DNA from: Pseudomonadales bacterium
GTDB taxonomy: Bacteria; Pseudomonadota; Gammaproteobacteria; Pseudomonadales; UBA5862
Assembly: GCA_024234215.1 (NCBI GenBank)
Contig: JACKOQ010000002.1
Location: 310,001-374,000, forward strand
Direction: 5' to 3'
Length of the DNA: 64,000 nt
Part shown: positions 45,871 through 53,489 of the stretch, piece by piece
Numbering within the stretch: position 1 is the first letter of the stretch
Layout: each line of letters begins with the position of its first letter
Program-made: the position numbers and the translations under genes
The notes under the pieces: generated by a model
Told to the model about the DNA's origin: nothing
The model's input: only the letters and a program-made list of their open reading frames with translations
The model's database searches: none

Positions 45871-46956
45871 TCACAGTGCCATCGACAACAGCGTGCGCGC
45901 CACTTCGCCCGCTTTCAGTGCCTTGATCGCCTGATTCACCTCGTTCAAAGGCCGCACCTGCGAGACCAGTTGATCGAGCATGATCTTGCCCTCCATGTAG
46001 AGGTCGACCAGCCGGGGAATGTCGACATGCACCTGCCCGGAGCCGTAGATCGAACCGACCAGCCGCTTCTCCTGCAGGAAGTCGCCGAGCGGAATCTCGG
46101 CAATGTGACCGGTGCCCACCCCGATGACGACAGCCATGCCGCCCGGGCGGATCATCGCGAAGGCCTGCTGCACAGTGACCGGCAGACCGATCACCTCGAA
46201 GGCGTAGTCGAGGTAGGGGCTGATCTCCTTCACCTTGGCCACCGGATCACCCTCGCCGGCGGCGACGCAGTGGGTGGCACCGAATTCGCGCGCCATCTCC
46301 AGCTTGTTCGGCAGCAGGTCGACCGCGATGATGCGGTGTGCACCAGCCAGTCTCGCCCCCTGAATGACGTTGAGGCCGACGCCGCCGCAGCCGATCACCG
46401 CGACATCGCTGCCCGGCTCCACCTTGGCGGTGTGGATGGCGGCACCCACACCAGTCATCACGCCGCAGCCGATCAGGCTCACCTTGTCGAGTGGAGCATC
46501 CTTGCGAACCTTCACCATGCTGGTCTCCGGCAGCAGCACCTGGTGGGCCCAGCCGGCCACCATCACCCCCTGCATCACCGGCGCACCCTCCTTGCGCAGA
46601 CGCGGGCGTGGACCGGTTGCCTGCCGGTCGGGCAGATCGGATTCGGTGCAGAGGTTGCGCATGCCTTTCACGCAGTAGAAGCACTTGCCGCAGGCACCGC
46701 GGAAGGCGACGATGACATGGTCGCCCGCTGCCACGCTGGTCACATCCTTGCCCACCGCACGCACGACGCCGGCAGCCTCGTGGCCGAACACCATCGGCAC
46801 CGGCGTCTGCGGCATTCGCGCCATCACATGCAGGTCACTGTGGCAGACGCCACAGGCGGTGACATCGACCAGCACTTCGCTGCCTTCGGGTGCGTCGATC
46901 TCGATCTCCTCGATGGCGATCGGCTTGTCACTGCCACGGTAAAGAGCTGCTTTCAT
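45871..46956 (-). CDS. Zinc-dependent alcohol dehydrogenase (MDR family)
   Basis: The 361-residue protein has catalytic-zinc ligands in GVCHSD near 37 and GHEAAG near 60, the structural-zinc cysteines (CGKCFYCVKGMRNLC, near 89-103) and an NAD-binding VIGCGGVGLNVIQGA near 188. It oxidises an alcohol, or S-hydroxymethyl-glutathione-like substrate, with NAD. The exact substrate is not clear. It lies divergent from cas3 but is probably unrelated to it. Confidence 0.88.
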   Translation of the reverse strand: MKAALYRGSDKPIAIEEIEIDAPEGSEVLVDVTACGVCHSDLHVMARMPQTPVPMVFGHEAAGVVRAVGKDVTSVAAGDHVIVAFRGACGKCFYCVKGMRNLCTESDLPDRQATGPRPRLRKEGAPVMQGVMVAGWAHQVLLPETSMVKVRKDAPLDKVSLIGCGVMTGVGAAIHTAKVEPGSDVAVIGCGGVGLNVIQGARLAGAHRIIAVDLLPNKLEMAREFGATHCVAAGEGDPVAKVKEISPYLDYAFEVIGLPVTVQQAFAMIRPGGMAVVIGVGTGHIAEIPLGDFLQEKRLVGSIYGSGQVHVDIPRLVDLYMEGKIMLDQLVSQVRPLNEVNQAIKALKAGEVARTLLSMAL

Positions 46957-47120
46957 CGGAGTTCTCCCTGGTTATTATTGTTGGGTCGATCGTTGAAGAA
47001 GCGGACGGTCGCACCGGCACTCTACACCATCTCCATCTCTGGCAAACATCGATCGTCGATGGCCAAAGGGCCAGACATTGGTCCATCATTGCGCACGGCA
47101 CAATGCATATGGATTCAGGG

Positions 47121-49904
47121 ATGAAGGAACAGACAGATTGCCCATCCTCTCTGCTGCACTACTGGGGCAAGGCCGACCCCGGCTACCCCGGCGAGCCCAA
47201 GTGGCACCCGCTGGTTTATCACTGCCTGGACGTGGCAGCGGTGGGGGTAGAGTACATGGAGCGCGCGCCGGCACAGCGGCGGCTGTTTGCTGTGGCACTG
47301 GGGGATGAGGCCGGACTCGCGGGGTGGATTGCCTTTTGGCTTGCGCTGCATGACTTGGGCAAGTTCACCGAGGCGTTTCAGGGCCAGCGCACGGACCTGT
47401 TCCGGGCGCTGCGCGGACGCCCGCCGGGCAAAACCTACAGCCTGCGTCATGACAGCTTGGGCTGGCTGCTCTGGCAGGGGTTAATCAGCGGGCAGGCCGA
47501 GACGGAGCAGTGGTTCCGGCCGGACAGCGACGCATACCGCGATGGACTCGACGCCTGGGTGCGCGCGGTCACTGGCCATCACGGACAGCCACCGCTTTCG
47601 GGCGGATTCTGGAAAACCCACTGTCACCGACAGGAAGATTGCGCGGCGGTACAGGATGCGGCGACGGCGCTACGAGGCCTGCTGCTCGATGAGGCAGCCT
47701 GCCAGATACCTGCGCGGCTCGGTGCGGAGCGCTTTGCCGAGATCAGCCGGGATCTGTCCTGGTGGCTGGCCGGGCTTACGGTGCTGGCCGACTGGATCGG
47801 TTCCAACACCCGGTATTTTCCGTACCAGAGCGCCAAACAATCGTTGGCCGACTATTGGCAGCAGGCGCGCAAGCAGGCTGCCTTCGCGCTGAGCGACTGC
47901 GGCGTGTTGCCGGTGTGCAGCCGTAGTGAACTCCCCTTCGGCAAGCTGTTCCCGAATATCGCCCTGCCTTCGCCGTTGCAGTGCTGGGCCGCTGACCTCG
48001 ACCTGTCCGCCGGCCCGCAGATTCACCTGCTGGAGGATGTCACCGGCGCCGGCAAGACCGAAGCGGCGGTGGCGCTCGCCCACCGCTTGATGGCACAAGG
48101 GCAGGCTGATGGATTTTTCATCGGCCTGCCCACCATGGCCACCGCCAACGCCATGTATGGCCGTATCGCGGCCGTTTATGGGCGCCTGTTCGAAGGTGAG
48201 GCGAGTCTTGCGTTGGCCCATGGCCACCGCCGGTTCGTCGAGGCATTCGCCCGGTCGGTGCTACCCCCCACCACCGCGGAGCATGACAGTGCTCAACAGG
48301 ACGAAACCGCCAGTGCACGCTGTGCGGCCTGGCTCGCCGACCACAACAAGCGGGCGCTGCTGGCCCCCGCTGGCGTAGGAACGCTGGACCAGGCCTTGCT
48401 CGCGGTGTTGCAGAGCCGCCATCAATCGCTGCGCCTGCTGGGTTTGAGCCACAAGGTGCTGCTGGTCGATGAAGTCCATGCCTGCGACGACTATATGCTG
48501 GGCGTGCTCTGCGTGCTGCTGCAATTTCACGCCCGCGCCGGTGGCAGCGCCATTCTGCTTTCGGCCACCTTACCCGTTGCCATGAAGCGCAAGCTGCTGG
48601 CCGCCTTTGCCCATGGCTGCGGTAACACGAATATTCCTGCGCTGACGCAGATGGCCTATCCGCTGGCCACGAGTTGGCACAGCGGCGCGCCGCAGCGAAT
48701 GCTCGAAACCCCGCTCGACACGCGCTCCTCAGTGATGCGCACGGTGACGGTGCGCTCAGCGGAAGATCAGGAAGAGCTCATCGCCGCCGTTCTGGCTGCG
48801 CTGGATGCCGGGCGCTGTGTCTGCTGGATTCGCAATACGGTGGCCGATGCGCTCGATGCCTTCGAGCTGTTCCGCGGCCGGATTCCCGATGAACACCTGA
48901 TGCTGTTCCACGCCCGTTTCGCGCTGTGCGATCGCCTGGACATCGAAGCGCGGGTGCTCATGCATTTCGGCCCCGAAAGCAGTCCTGCCGAGCGCGCCGG
49001 ACGGCTGCTCATCGCCACCCAGGTGGTCGAGCAGTCGCTCGATCTCGACTTCGATCTACTGGTCACCGATCTGGCGCCCATTGACCGCATGATCCAGCGC
49101 GCTGGCCGCCTGTGTCGCCATGTGCGTGATGAGGCGGGTCGGCGTTTGATCGCGCCGCAGGCAATGGATCGGCGCGGTTCGCCGTGCCTGTGGGTCTATG
49201 GACCAGCCTGGACGGAAACCCCGGCAGGCGACTGGTTCAAGCGCACATTCCCCAAAGCCGCGGTGGTCTATCCGGATCACGATCAGCTGTGGCTGACGGC
49301 CCAGGCGCTGCGCCGCGGTTCGATCGCCATGCCGCAGGACGCGCGCAGGCTGATCGAAAGCGTTTTTGGCGAGGACGCGCAGACGCCCGAGGGGCTGCAA
49401 CACAGCGCCGACCGTGCCCAGGCCAAGGGTTATGCCGATGCCAGCCAGGCGCGGGCCAACACCCTCACCTTCGAGGCTGGCTACAGCGCCGATGGGACGG
49501 ACTGGTGGAGTGAAGCCAGAACGCCCTCCCGGCTCGGCGAGCCCACGGCCAACGTGGTGCTCGCGCGCTGGGACGGCGACAGCCTGCGGCCCTGGGCCGA
49601 CCATGACGATCCCCGTCAAGCCTGGGCCTACAGCACGGTGCGAGTGGCGGAACGCCTGATCGCCCGCGCAGTCGAGCCCGAATCGGCCTCGCGCAAAGCC
49701 GCCCTCGAGGCGGTGCGCGAAGCCCTGCCGGGACAGGGGCGTTGGTCGGTGTTGCTGCCGCTGGATGAAACGCGCGACGGGTGGCAGGCGGACGCAGTGG
49801 GCTCCCCTGAGCCAGGCGTATTTCGCGACAAGCGAATCCGCTATTCGAGGCGTGCAGGTCTGGTCGGAGGGGATGTGCTGGATGGTGATCCATCCAGCAC
49901 ATGA
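47121..49904 (+). CDS. cas3: CRISPR-associated nuclease-helicase Cas3 (type I-E)
   Basis: About 927 residues. The HD nuclease part has HYWGK near residue 13, HPLVYHCLD near 29 and LALHDLGKF near 74. The SF2 helicase has Walker A GAGKT near 309, a DEVH box near 450 and the SATLP motif III near 480. Cascade recruits it to degrade the displaced strand of the target. The start is uncertain: ATG at 47121 gives 12 residues before HYWGK, close to E. coli, while 47109 and 47103 are in-frame alternatives. It stands apart from casA by 355 bp of regulatory sequence, and its last codons lie in a perfect inverted repeat. Confidence 0.95.
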   Translation: MKEQTDCPSSLLHYWGKADPGYPGEPKWHPLVYHCLDVAAVGVEYMERAPAQRRLFAVALGDEAGLAGWIAFWLALHDLGKFTEAFQGQRTDLFRALRGRPPGKTYSLRHDSLGWLLWQGLISGQAETEQWFRPDSDAYRDGLDAWVRAVTGHHGQPPLSGGFWKTHCHRQEDCAAVQDAATALRGLLLDEAACQIPARLGAERFAEISRDLSWWLAGLTVLADWIGSNTRYFPYQSAKQSLADYWQQARKQAAFALSDCGVLPVCSRSELPFGKLFPNIALPSPLQCWAADLDLSAGPQIHLLEDVTGAGKTEAAVALAHRLMAQGQADGFFIGLPTMATANAMYGRIAAVYGRLFEGEASLALAHGHRRFVEAFARSVLPPTTAEHDSAQQDETASARCAAWLADHNKRALLAPAGVGTLDQALLAVLQSRHQSLRLLGLSHKVLLVDEVHACDDYMLGVLCVLLQFHARAGGSAILLSATLPVAMKRKLLAAFAHGCGNTNIPALTQMAYPLATSWHSGAPQRMLETPLDTRSSVMRTVTVRSAEDQEELIAAVLAALDAGRCVCWIRNTVADALDAFELFRGRIPDEHLMLFHARFALCDRLDIEARVLMHFGPESSPAERAGRLLIATQVVEQSLDLDFDLLVTDLAPIDRMIQRAGRLCRHVRDEAGRRLIAPQAMDRRGSPCLWVYGPAWTETPAGDWFKRTFPKAAVVYPDHDQLWLTAQALRRGSIAMPQDARRLIESVFGEDAQTPEGLQHSADRAQAKGYADASQARANTLTFEAGYSADGTDWWSEARTPSRLGEPTANVVLARWDGDSLRPWADHDDPRQAWAYSTVRVAERLIARAVEPESASRKAALEAVREALPGQGRWSVLLPLDETRDGWQADAVGSPEPGVFRDKRIRYSRRAGLVGGDVLDGDPSST
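49873..49902. repeat. Perfect 13-bp inverted repeat at the cas3 stop codon
   Basis: ATGTGCTGGATGG (49873-49885) and its exact complement (49890-49902) enclose a 4-nt loop. It covers the last cas3 codons. On the plus strand it can act as the cas3 terminator or 3'-end hairpin. On the minus strand it lies just after pseudo-repeat 1 of the guide RNA, where it could end that transcript. No T-run is present on either side. Confidence 0.7.
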
Positions 49905-49926
49905 GCCCCGCGTAGGCGGGGAACGT
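49898..49926 (-). repeat. Pseudo-repeat 1 (degenerate I-E repeat)
   Basis: It aligns with the 29-nt array repeat. The stem CCCCGC/GCGGGG and the preceding CGTT are identical and the loop is CTAC instead of ACCC. The handle (CTCATGTG) has diverged because it overlaps the cas3 stop and the inverted repeat. Confidence 0.8.
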
Positions 49927-49958
49927 ATCGCCGCTGGCCGGATTGGTAAGCCGACATG

Positions 49959-49987
49959 CGGTTCATCTCCGGCTTACGGAGAACTTT
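49959..49987 (-). repeat. Pseudo-repeat 2 (degenerate I-E repeat with intact handle)
   Basis: GTTC at the 5' part and ATGAACCG at the 3' end match the array repeat. The stem has changed to CTCCG/CGGAG with compensating changes on both arms and a 5-nt loop. Conservation of pairing rather than sequence suggests a functional Cas6e substrate. Confidence 0.8.
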
Positions 49988-49991
49988 GGCA

Positions 49992-49997
49992 ATTATA
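49992..49997 (-). promoter_or_regulatory. -10 box of the guide RNA promoter
   Basis: The minus strand reads TATAAT (plus strand ATTATA, 49992-49997). The expected start site is at about 49986, the first bases of pseudo-repeat 2. The -35 is weak (GCTACA on the minus strand at 50019-50014, 16-bp spacing). Confidence 0.55.
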
Positions 49998-50043
49998 AGT
50001 TTTAGAAAACAAATGTAGCGGAGTTAAGCTTCAAATAATTTTT

Positions 50044-50071
50044 TTGGAAAACCAACATGCTTGACTATATT
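50044..50071 (+). promoter_or_regulatory. Predicted casA promoter containing the guide RNA target
   Basis: TTGGAA (50044-50049) and TATATT (50066-50071) are 16 bp apart in an AT-rich stretch, reading toward casA with a leader of about 180 nt. Between them, on the minus strand, AAG at 50062-50060 is followed by a protospacer (50059-50044) that matches 13 of the first 16 spacer positions of the guide RNA (mismatches at 6, 9 and 12). Cascade bound here would cover the promoter. Confidence 0.65.
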
Positions 50072-50201
50072 CGCATTGCCCGGCACAGTGCAGCTTGTGG
50101 CCTCTGGGCAAGACCGAAGACTCGAAGGAAACCGCCTCCAAACGGCTCCCTGCTTCGGATGTTGCCGTGAGCGGACGGCGTCCAAAACCGTCCTGACCAC
50201 G

Positions 50202-50230
50202 CCGTTCCCCGCGCGAGCGGGGATGAGCGT
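50202..50230 (+). repeat. Pseudo-repeat 3, repeat-like hairpin in the casA leader
   Basis: The 29-nt segment matches the array repeat at most positions (CGTTCCCCGC, then GCGGGGATGA). It has the perfect CCCCGC/GCGGGG stem with a GCGA tetraloop and an altered handle (ATGAGCGT). It lies in cas-operon orientation 30 bp before casA, so it would be in the casA mRNA leader and could bind or be cut by Cas6e. The rest of the leader (50072-50201) shows a 6-bp inverted repeat (GGACGG/CCGTCC) and no gene. Confidence 0.75.
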
Positions 50231-50259
50231 CAGTAAGCAGAACGTATTGAGGTAGGACG

Positions 50260-51873
50260 ATGAATCTGCTCGATGAACCCTGGCTGCCGGTGCGCGATGC
50301 CGGGAACCACCGCCACTGGATTGCCCCCGCCGCGCTGGGCGATCCCGCCTGGATTGCCTTCGATGCCGACCGGGCGGACTTCAATGGCGCACTGACGCAG
50401 TTTGCCATCGGCCTGCTGCAAACCGCCGCGCCGGTCAAGAACGCCGCGCAGTGGCGCGGATGGTTTCGGCAGCCACCGGACGCCACGACCCTGGACGACT
50501 GGTTCGCGCCGTTGCGGCCCGCCTTCGAGTTTGACGGCAATGGCGCGCGTTTCATGCAGGACCGTACGCTCGCTTCGAATGAAGGTGCCTGCAACGACAT
50601 CGGTGCATTGCTGATCGAGGCCCCTGGCGAGCAGACGCTGAAGAACAATGCCGACCACTTCATCAAGCGTGGCCAGATCACCGCCCTGTGTCCCACCTGT
50701 GCCGCCACCGCGCTGCTGACGCTTCAGATCAATGCGCCATCGGGTGGCGCCGGCCATCGCACTGGGTTGCGGGGTGGCGGCCCGCTGACCACGCTGGTGG
50801 CCTGCCAGCCGGCACGCACTCTGTGGCACGACCTGTGGCTGAACGTGCTGGAGCAGGAGGTTTTTCTGGCTCAAGCCGGCGATGCCCGTCTTGCCCGGAC
50901 GCACTTCACCTTCCCATGGATGGCAGACATCGCCACCCTGCAAAAGGAAAAAGGAGAGCTGGCACCCATCCAGACCCACCCGGCGCACGTCCATTGGGCG
51001 ATGCCGCGGCGCATCCGCCTCGATTTCAGCGACACGGTTGCCGGCGACTGCGGCGTCTGCGGCCGCTACTCCGACACCCTGCTGCAGCGCTATGTCACCA
51101 GGAACTACGGGCTCAACTACAAGGGCGCCTGGAATCACCCGTTGTCGCCTTACTACCAGAACAGCGAGGACTGGCTGCCGATCCATCCGCAGCCGGGCGG
51201 CATCGGCTATCGCCACTGGCTCGGTTGGGTGCTGGGCCAGACCGAGGGCAAAAAGTCCGTTCGCCCGGCACGAGTGGTGTCACACCTGTGCGAACGCCGC
51301 CGCCGCGACGTCGAAGGTCAACTGCGGCTGTGGGCATTTGGCTACGACATGGACAACATGAAGGCGCGCTGTTGGTACGAAGCCCAGTTGCCGCTCTACG
51401 GACTGGCCGAATGCGAGACCGATACCCAGCGCGAGGTGGAAGAGGCCGTCAGGCCCTGGTTGGCCGGGGCGGAACTGACGGTGTTTTTTCTGCGCAGCGC
51501 GGTCAAGCAAGCCTGGTTCGATGACGAGGCGCGGGGTGATTTTTCGGCGATCGACGCCAGCTTCTGGAGCGGTACCGAACTTCCCTTCTATCGCCTGCTG
51601 CGCCAAGCGATCGACCATGCTCGCCTGGATCGTGAGATCGATGCCGAGGCTTTTGCCACCCAATGGCACCGGCAGTTGCGGCAGGTCGCAATCGATCTGT
51701 TCGATCGGCAATTCGTCGGCGCCGGCGCCGTCGAGCGGCAGAACCCGCGCCGCGTGGCCGAAGCCTACCGCCAGTTGCAGCGCAATCTGGATGGCAAGAA
51801 GCTGCGGACCGCTTTGGGATTGCCAATCCAGACCAAAGCCAATCCGACCGAAACCGAACATGCACTGACCTAG
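50260..51873 (+). CDS. casA: Cascade large subunit Cas8e/Cse1 (CasA)
   Basis: The 537-residue Cse1 has the family N-terminus (MNLLDEPWLPVRD) and the conserved glycine-rich GLRGGGPLTTLV segment near residue 168. It recognises the PAM, opens the DNA and recruits Cas3. The start is supported by GAGG at 50249-50252. It is the first gene of the Cascade operon, downstream of the repeat-like hairpin, and is followed by casB after 9 bp. Confidence 0.95.
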   Translation: MNLLDEPWLPVRDAGNHRHWIAPAALGDPAWIAFDADRADFNGALTQFAIGLLQTAAPVKNAAQWRGWFRQPPDATTLDDWFAPLRPAFEFDGNGARFMQDRTLASNEGACNDIGALLIEAPGEQTLKNNADHFIKRGQITALCPTCAATALLTLQINAPSGGAGHRTGLRGGGPLTTLVACQPARTLWHDLWLNVLEQEVFLAQAGDARLARTHFTFPWMADIATLQKEKGELAPIQTHPAHVHWAMPRRIRLDFSDTVAGDCGVCGRYSDTLLQRYVTRNYGLNYKGAWNHPLSPYYQNSEDWLPIHPQPGGIGYRHWLGWVLGQTEGKKSVRPARVVSHLCERRRRDVEGQLRLWAFGYDMDNMKARCWYEAQLPLYGLAECETDTQREVEEAVRPWLAGAELTVFFLRSAVKQAWFDDEARGDFSAIDASFWSGTELPFYRLLRQAIDHARLDREIDAEAFATQWHRQLRQVAIDLFDRQFVGAGAVERQNPRRVAEAYRQLQRNLDGKKLRTALGLPIQTKANPTETEHALT

Positions 51874-51882
51874 GGAGGCGGC

Positions 51883-52392
51883 ATGAACAACGATTTTCAG
51901 AAAAACCCGCGCCTGCACGCAGCACTGCACGACTGGTGGGCCGGCTTGAAGGATGAGCGTGGTGACCGCGCACAACTGCGCCGCGCCCATGACATCACCG
52001 CCATCATCCTCAGCCCCGCCTACCAGCGCGCCCATCGGCGCCTGTGCGCGGCGGGTTGGGAGGTCGAGGGCAACTCACCGCTCAACGACCGGCTGGCGGC
52101 CATCGTCGGCCTGTTGGCGCATGTCGAGCGTGATGGCGATGCCGCACCCGCCAGAGCGATGAGCGCCCGCAAACCGGGCGACGACCGGCCGGCCGTGAGT
52201 CCGCTGCGCTTTCAGCGGCTGTTGGAGTCGCCCGATCTCGATGCGCTCTTTACCGGGTTGCGGCGCGTGCTGCCGCTGCTTCAACAGCCCATCGGCATCG
52301 CCGCCCTGGCCAATGACCTGCTGTTCTGGGGCGACCGGGTCAAGAAAGCCTGGGCCTACGACTACGAATGGCCTGCACCGAAAGCCGACTGA
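51883..52392 (+). CDS. casB: Cascade small subunit Cse2 (CasB)
   Basis: The 169-residue all-helical protein fits Cse2 (LHDWWAGLKDERGDRAQLRRA, SPLRFQRLLES). Two copies form the belly of Cascade and stabilise the R-loop. It is placed between casA and casC as usual. A GGAGG site lies just before the ATG. Confidence 0.93.
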   Translation: MNNDFQKNPRLHAALHDWWAGLKDERGDRAQLRRAHDITAIILSPAYQRAHRRLCAAGWEVEGNSPLNDRLAAIVGLLAHVERDGDAAPARAMSARKPGDDRPAVSPLRFQRLLESPDLDALFTGLRRVLPLLQQPIGIAALANDLLFWGDRVKKAWAYDYEWPAPKAD

Positions 52393-52419
52393 ATGCCAAC
52401 TTCACACGGAGACCGAACC

Positions 52420-53487
52420 ATGAGCCGTTTCGTCCAATTGCATCTGCTGACCAGCTATCCGCCCGCCAACCTCAACCGCGACGACACCGGACGCCCCAAG
52501 ACGGCGCTGGTGGGGGAAGCGCTGCGATTGCGGATTTCGTCGCAAAGCCTGAAGCGCGCCTGGCGCACTTCAGGCATTTTTCAGGAAGCCCTGGTCGGGC
52601 ACATCGGCACGCGCACCAAACGGATGGGCACGGAGATTTTCGCAGCACTGCGTGAACACGGCATTGCCGAAAAGGCTGCCCGAGAATGGACACGGGCGAT
52701 TGCCAGCCAGTTCGGCAAGATCAAATCCGAAAAGAAAACCGAACACAACGAGGATCTCGAAATCGAGCAGTTGGCCCACTTCGGTCCGGAAGAGCGCGAA
52801 GCCGTCATGGCCCTGGCACGCAACTGTGCAGAGCGCGGCAGCGGCCCCAGCGAGGAAGAGCTCGACCTGCTGCGCAAACCGGAGCGGGCGGCGGACATCG
52901 CCATGTTCGGGCGCATGTTGGCCGATTCGCCACGCTACAACGTGGAGGCGGCTGTGCAGGTCGCCCACGCCGTCACCGTACACAAGGCGGCAGTGGAGGA
53001 TGACTATTTCAGCGCCGTGGATGATCTCAACGACGGCCGCGAGGATGCCGGCGCTGGCCACATCGGTGAGCGCGGCTATGGTGCCGGCGTCTTTTACCTC
53101 TATCTGTGCATCAACCGCGAACTGCTGCAAGAAAACCTCGGCGGCGATGCCGTGCTCACCGGGCGTGCGCTGGAGGCACTGGTCCATGCGGTGACCAAGG
53201 TCGCGCCGACCGGCATGCAGAACAGTTTCGCCTCACGTGCCTACGCAGCCTTCGCACTGGCCGAAAAAGGCGACCAGCAACCACGCTCGCTGGCGCAGGC
53301 CTTCCTGAAGCCGGTGCGTGCCCGCGAGGAACTGAGTCTGATCGACGCCGCCGTCGCCGCACTGGATCGCCGCTGCGCGAATTTCGATCAGGTTTATGGT
53401 GCCTGTGCCGATGGCCGTTACCGCTTCAACGTCGAGACCGGTGAGGGCTCCCTGCAAGGACTGACGGACTTCGTCAAGGGAGTCTGA
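52420..53487 (+). CDS. casC: Cascade backbone subunit Cas7e/Cse4 (CasC)
   Basis: The 355-residue Cas7e (MSRFVQLHLLTSYPPANLNRDD near the start, with the RISSQSLKRAWR motif near 43) forms the six-copy backbone that holds the guide. ATG at 52420, with GGAG at 52408-52411, is the family start; the in-frame ATG at 52393 is too far upstream. It is followed by casD after 2 bp. Confidence 0.95.
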   Translation: MSRFVQLHLLTSYPPANLNRDDTGRPKTALVGEALRLRISSQSLKRAWRTSGIFQEALVGHIGTRTKRMGTEIFAALREHGIAEKAAREWTRAIASQFGKIKSEKKTEHNEDLEIEQLAHFGPEEREAVMALARNCAERGSGPSEEELDLLRKPERAADIAMFGRMLADSPRYNVEAAVQVAHAVTVHKAAVEDDYFSAVDDLNDGREDAGAGHIGERGYGAGVFYLYLCINRELLQENLGGDAVLTGRALEALVHAVTKVAPTGMQNSFASRAYAAFALAEKGDQQPRSLAQAFLKPVRAREELSLIDAAVAALDRRCANFDQVYGACADGRYRFNVETGEGSLQGLTDFVKGV

Positions 53488-53489
53488 CC

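Larger units (their letters stand above)
49898..49987 (-). ncRNA. Predicted crRNA-like guide RNA from a degenerate mini-CRISPR (CreR-like)
   Basis: Read on the minus strand: pseudo-repeat 2 (49987-49959), a 32-nt spacer (49958-49927) and pseudo-repeat 1 (49926-49898). Pseudo-repeat 2 has a CTCCG/CGGAG stem and ends in ATGAACCG, identical to the handle of the main array. Pseudo-repeat 1 keeps the exact CCCCGC/GCGGGG stem and the AACG flank. Cas6e cutting at both stem bases would release a standard 61-nt crRNA (8 + 32 + 21). A TATAAT box at 49992-49997 would start transcription at about the first base of pseudo-repeat 2. The spacer matches the casA promoter in part. What is seen is the repeat, the spacing and the match; repression of cas genes is inferred. 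Confidence 0.8.

Noticed and set aside
45784..47124. 446-codon plus-strand open frame opposite the alcohol dehydrogenase gene
   Set aside because: Antisense shadow; the minus-strand dehydrogenase has all zinc and NAD motifs.
50061..50255. 64-codon open frame in the casA leader as a possible toxin peptide (CreT-like)
   Set aside because: It starts with a TTG inside the promoter, has no ribosome site and runs through the repeat-like hairpin. A small toxic RNA remains conceivable but nothing supports it.
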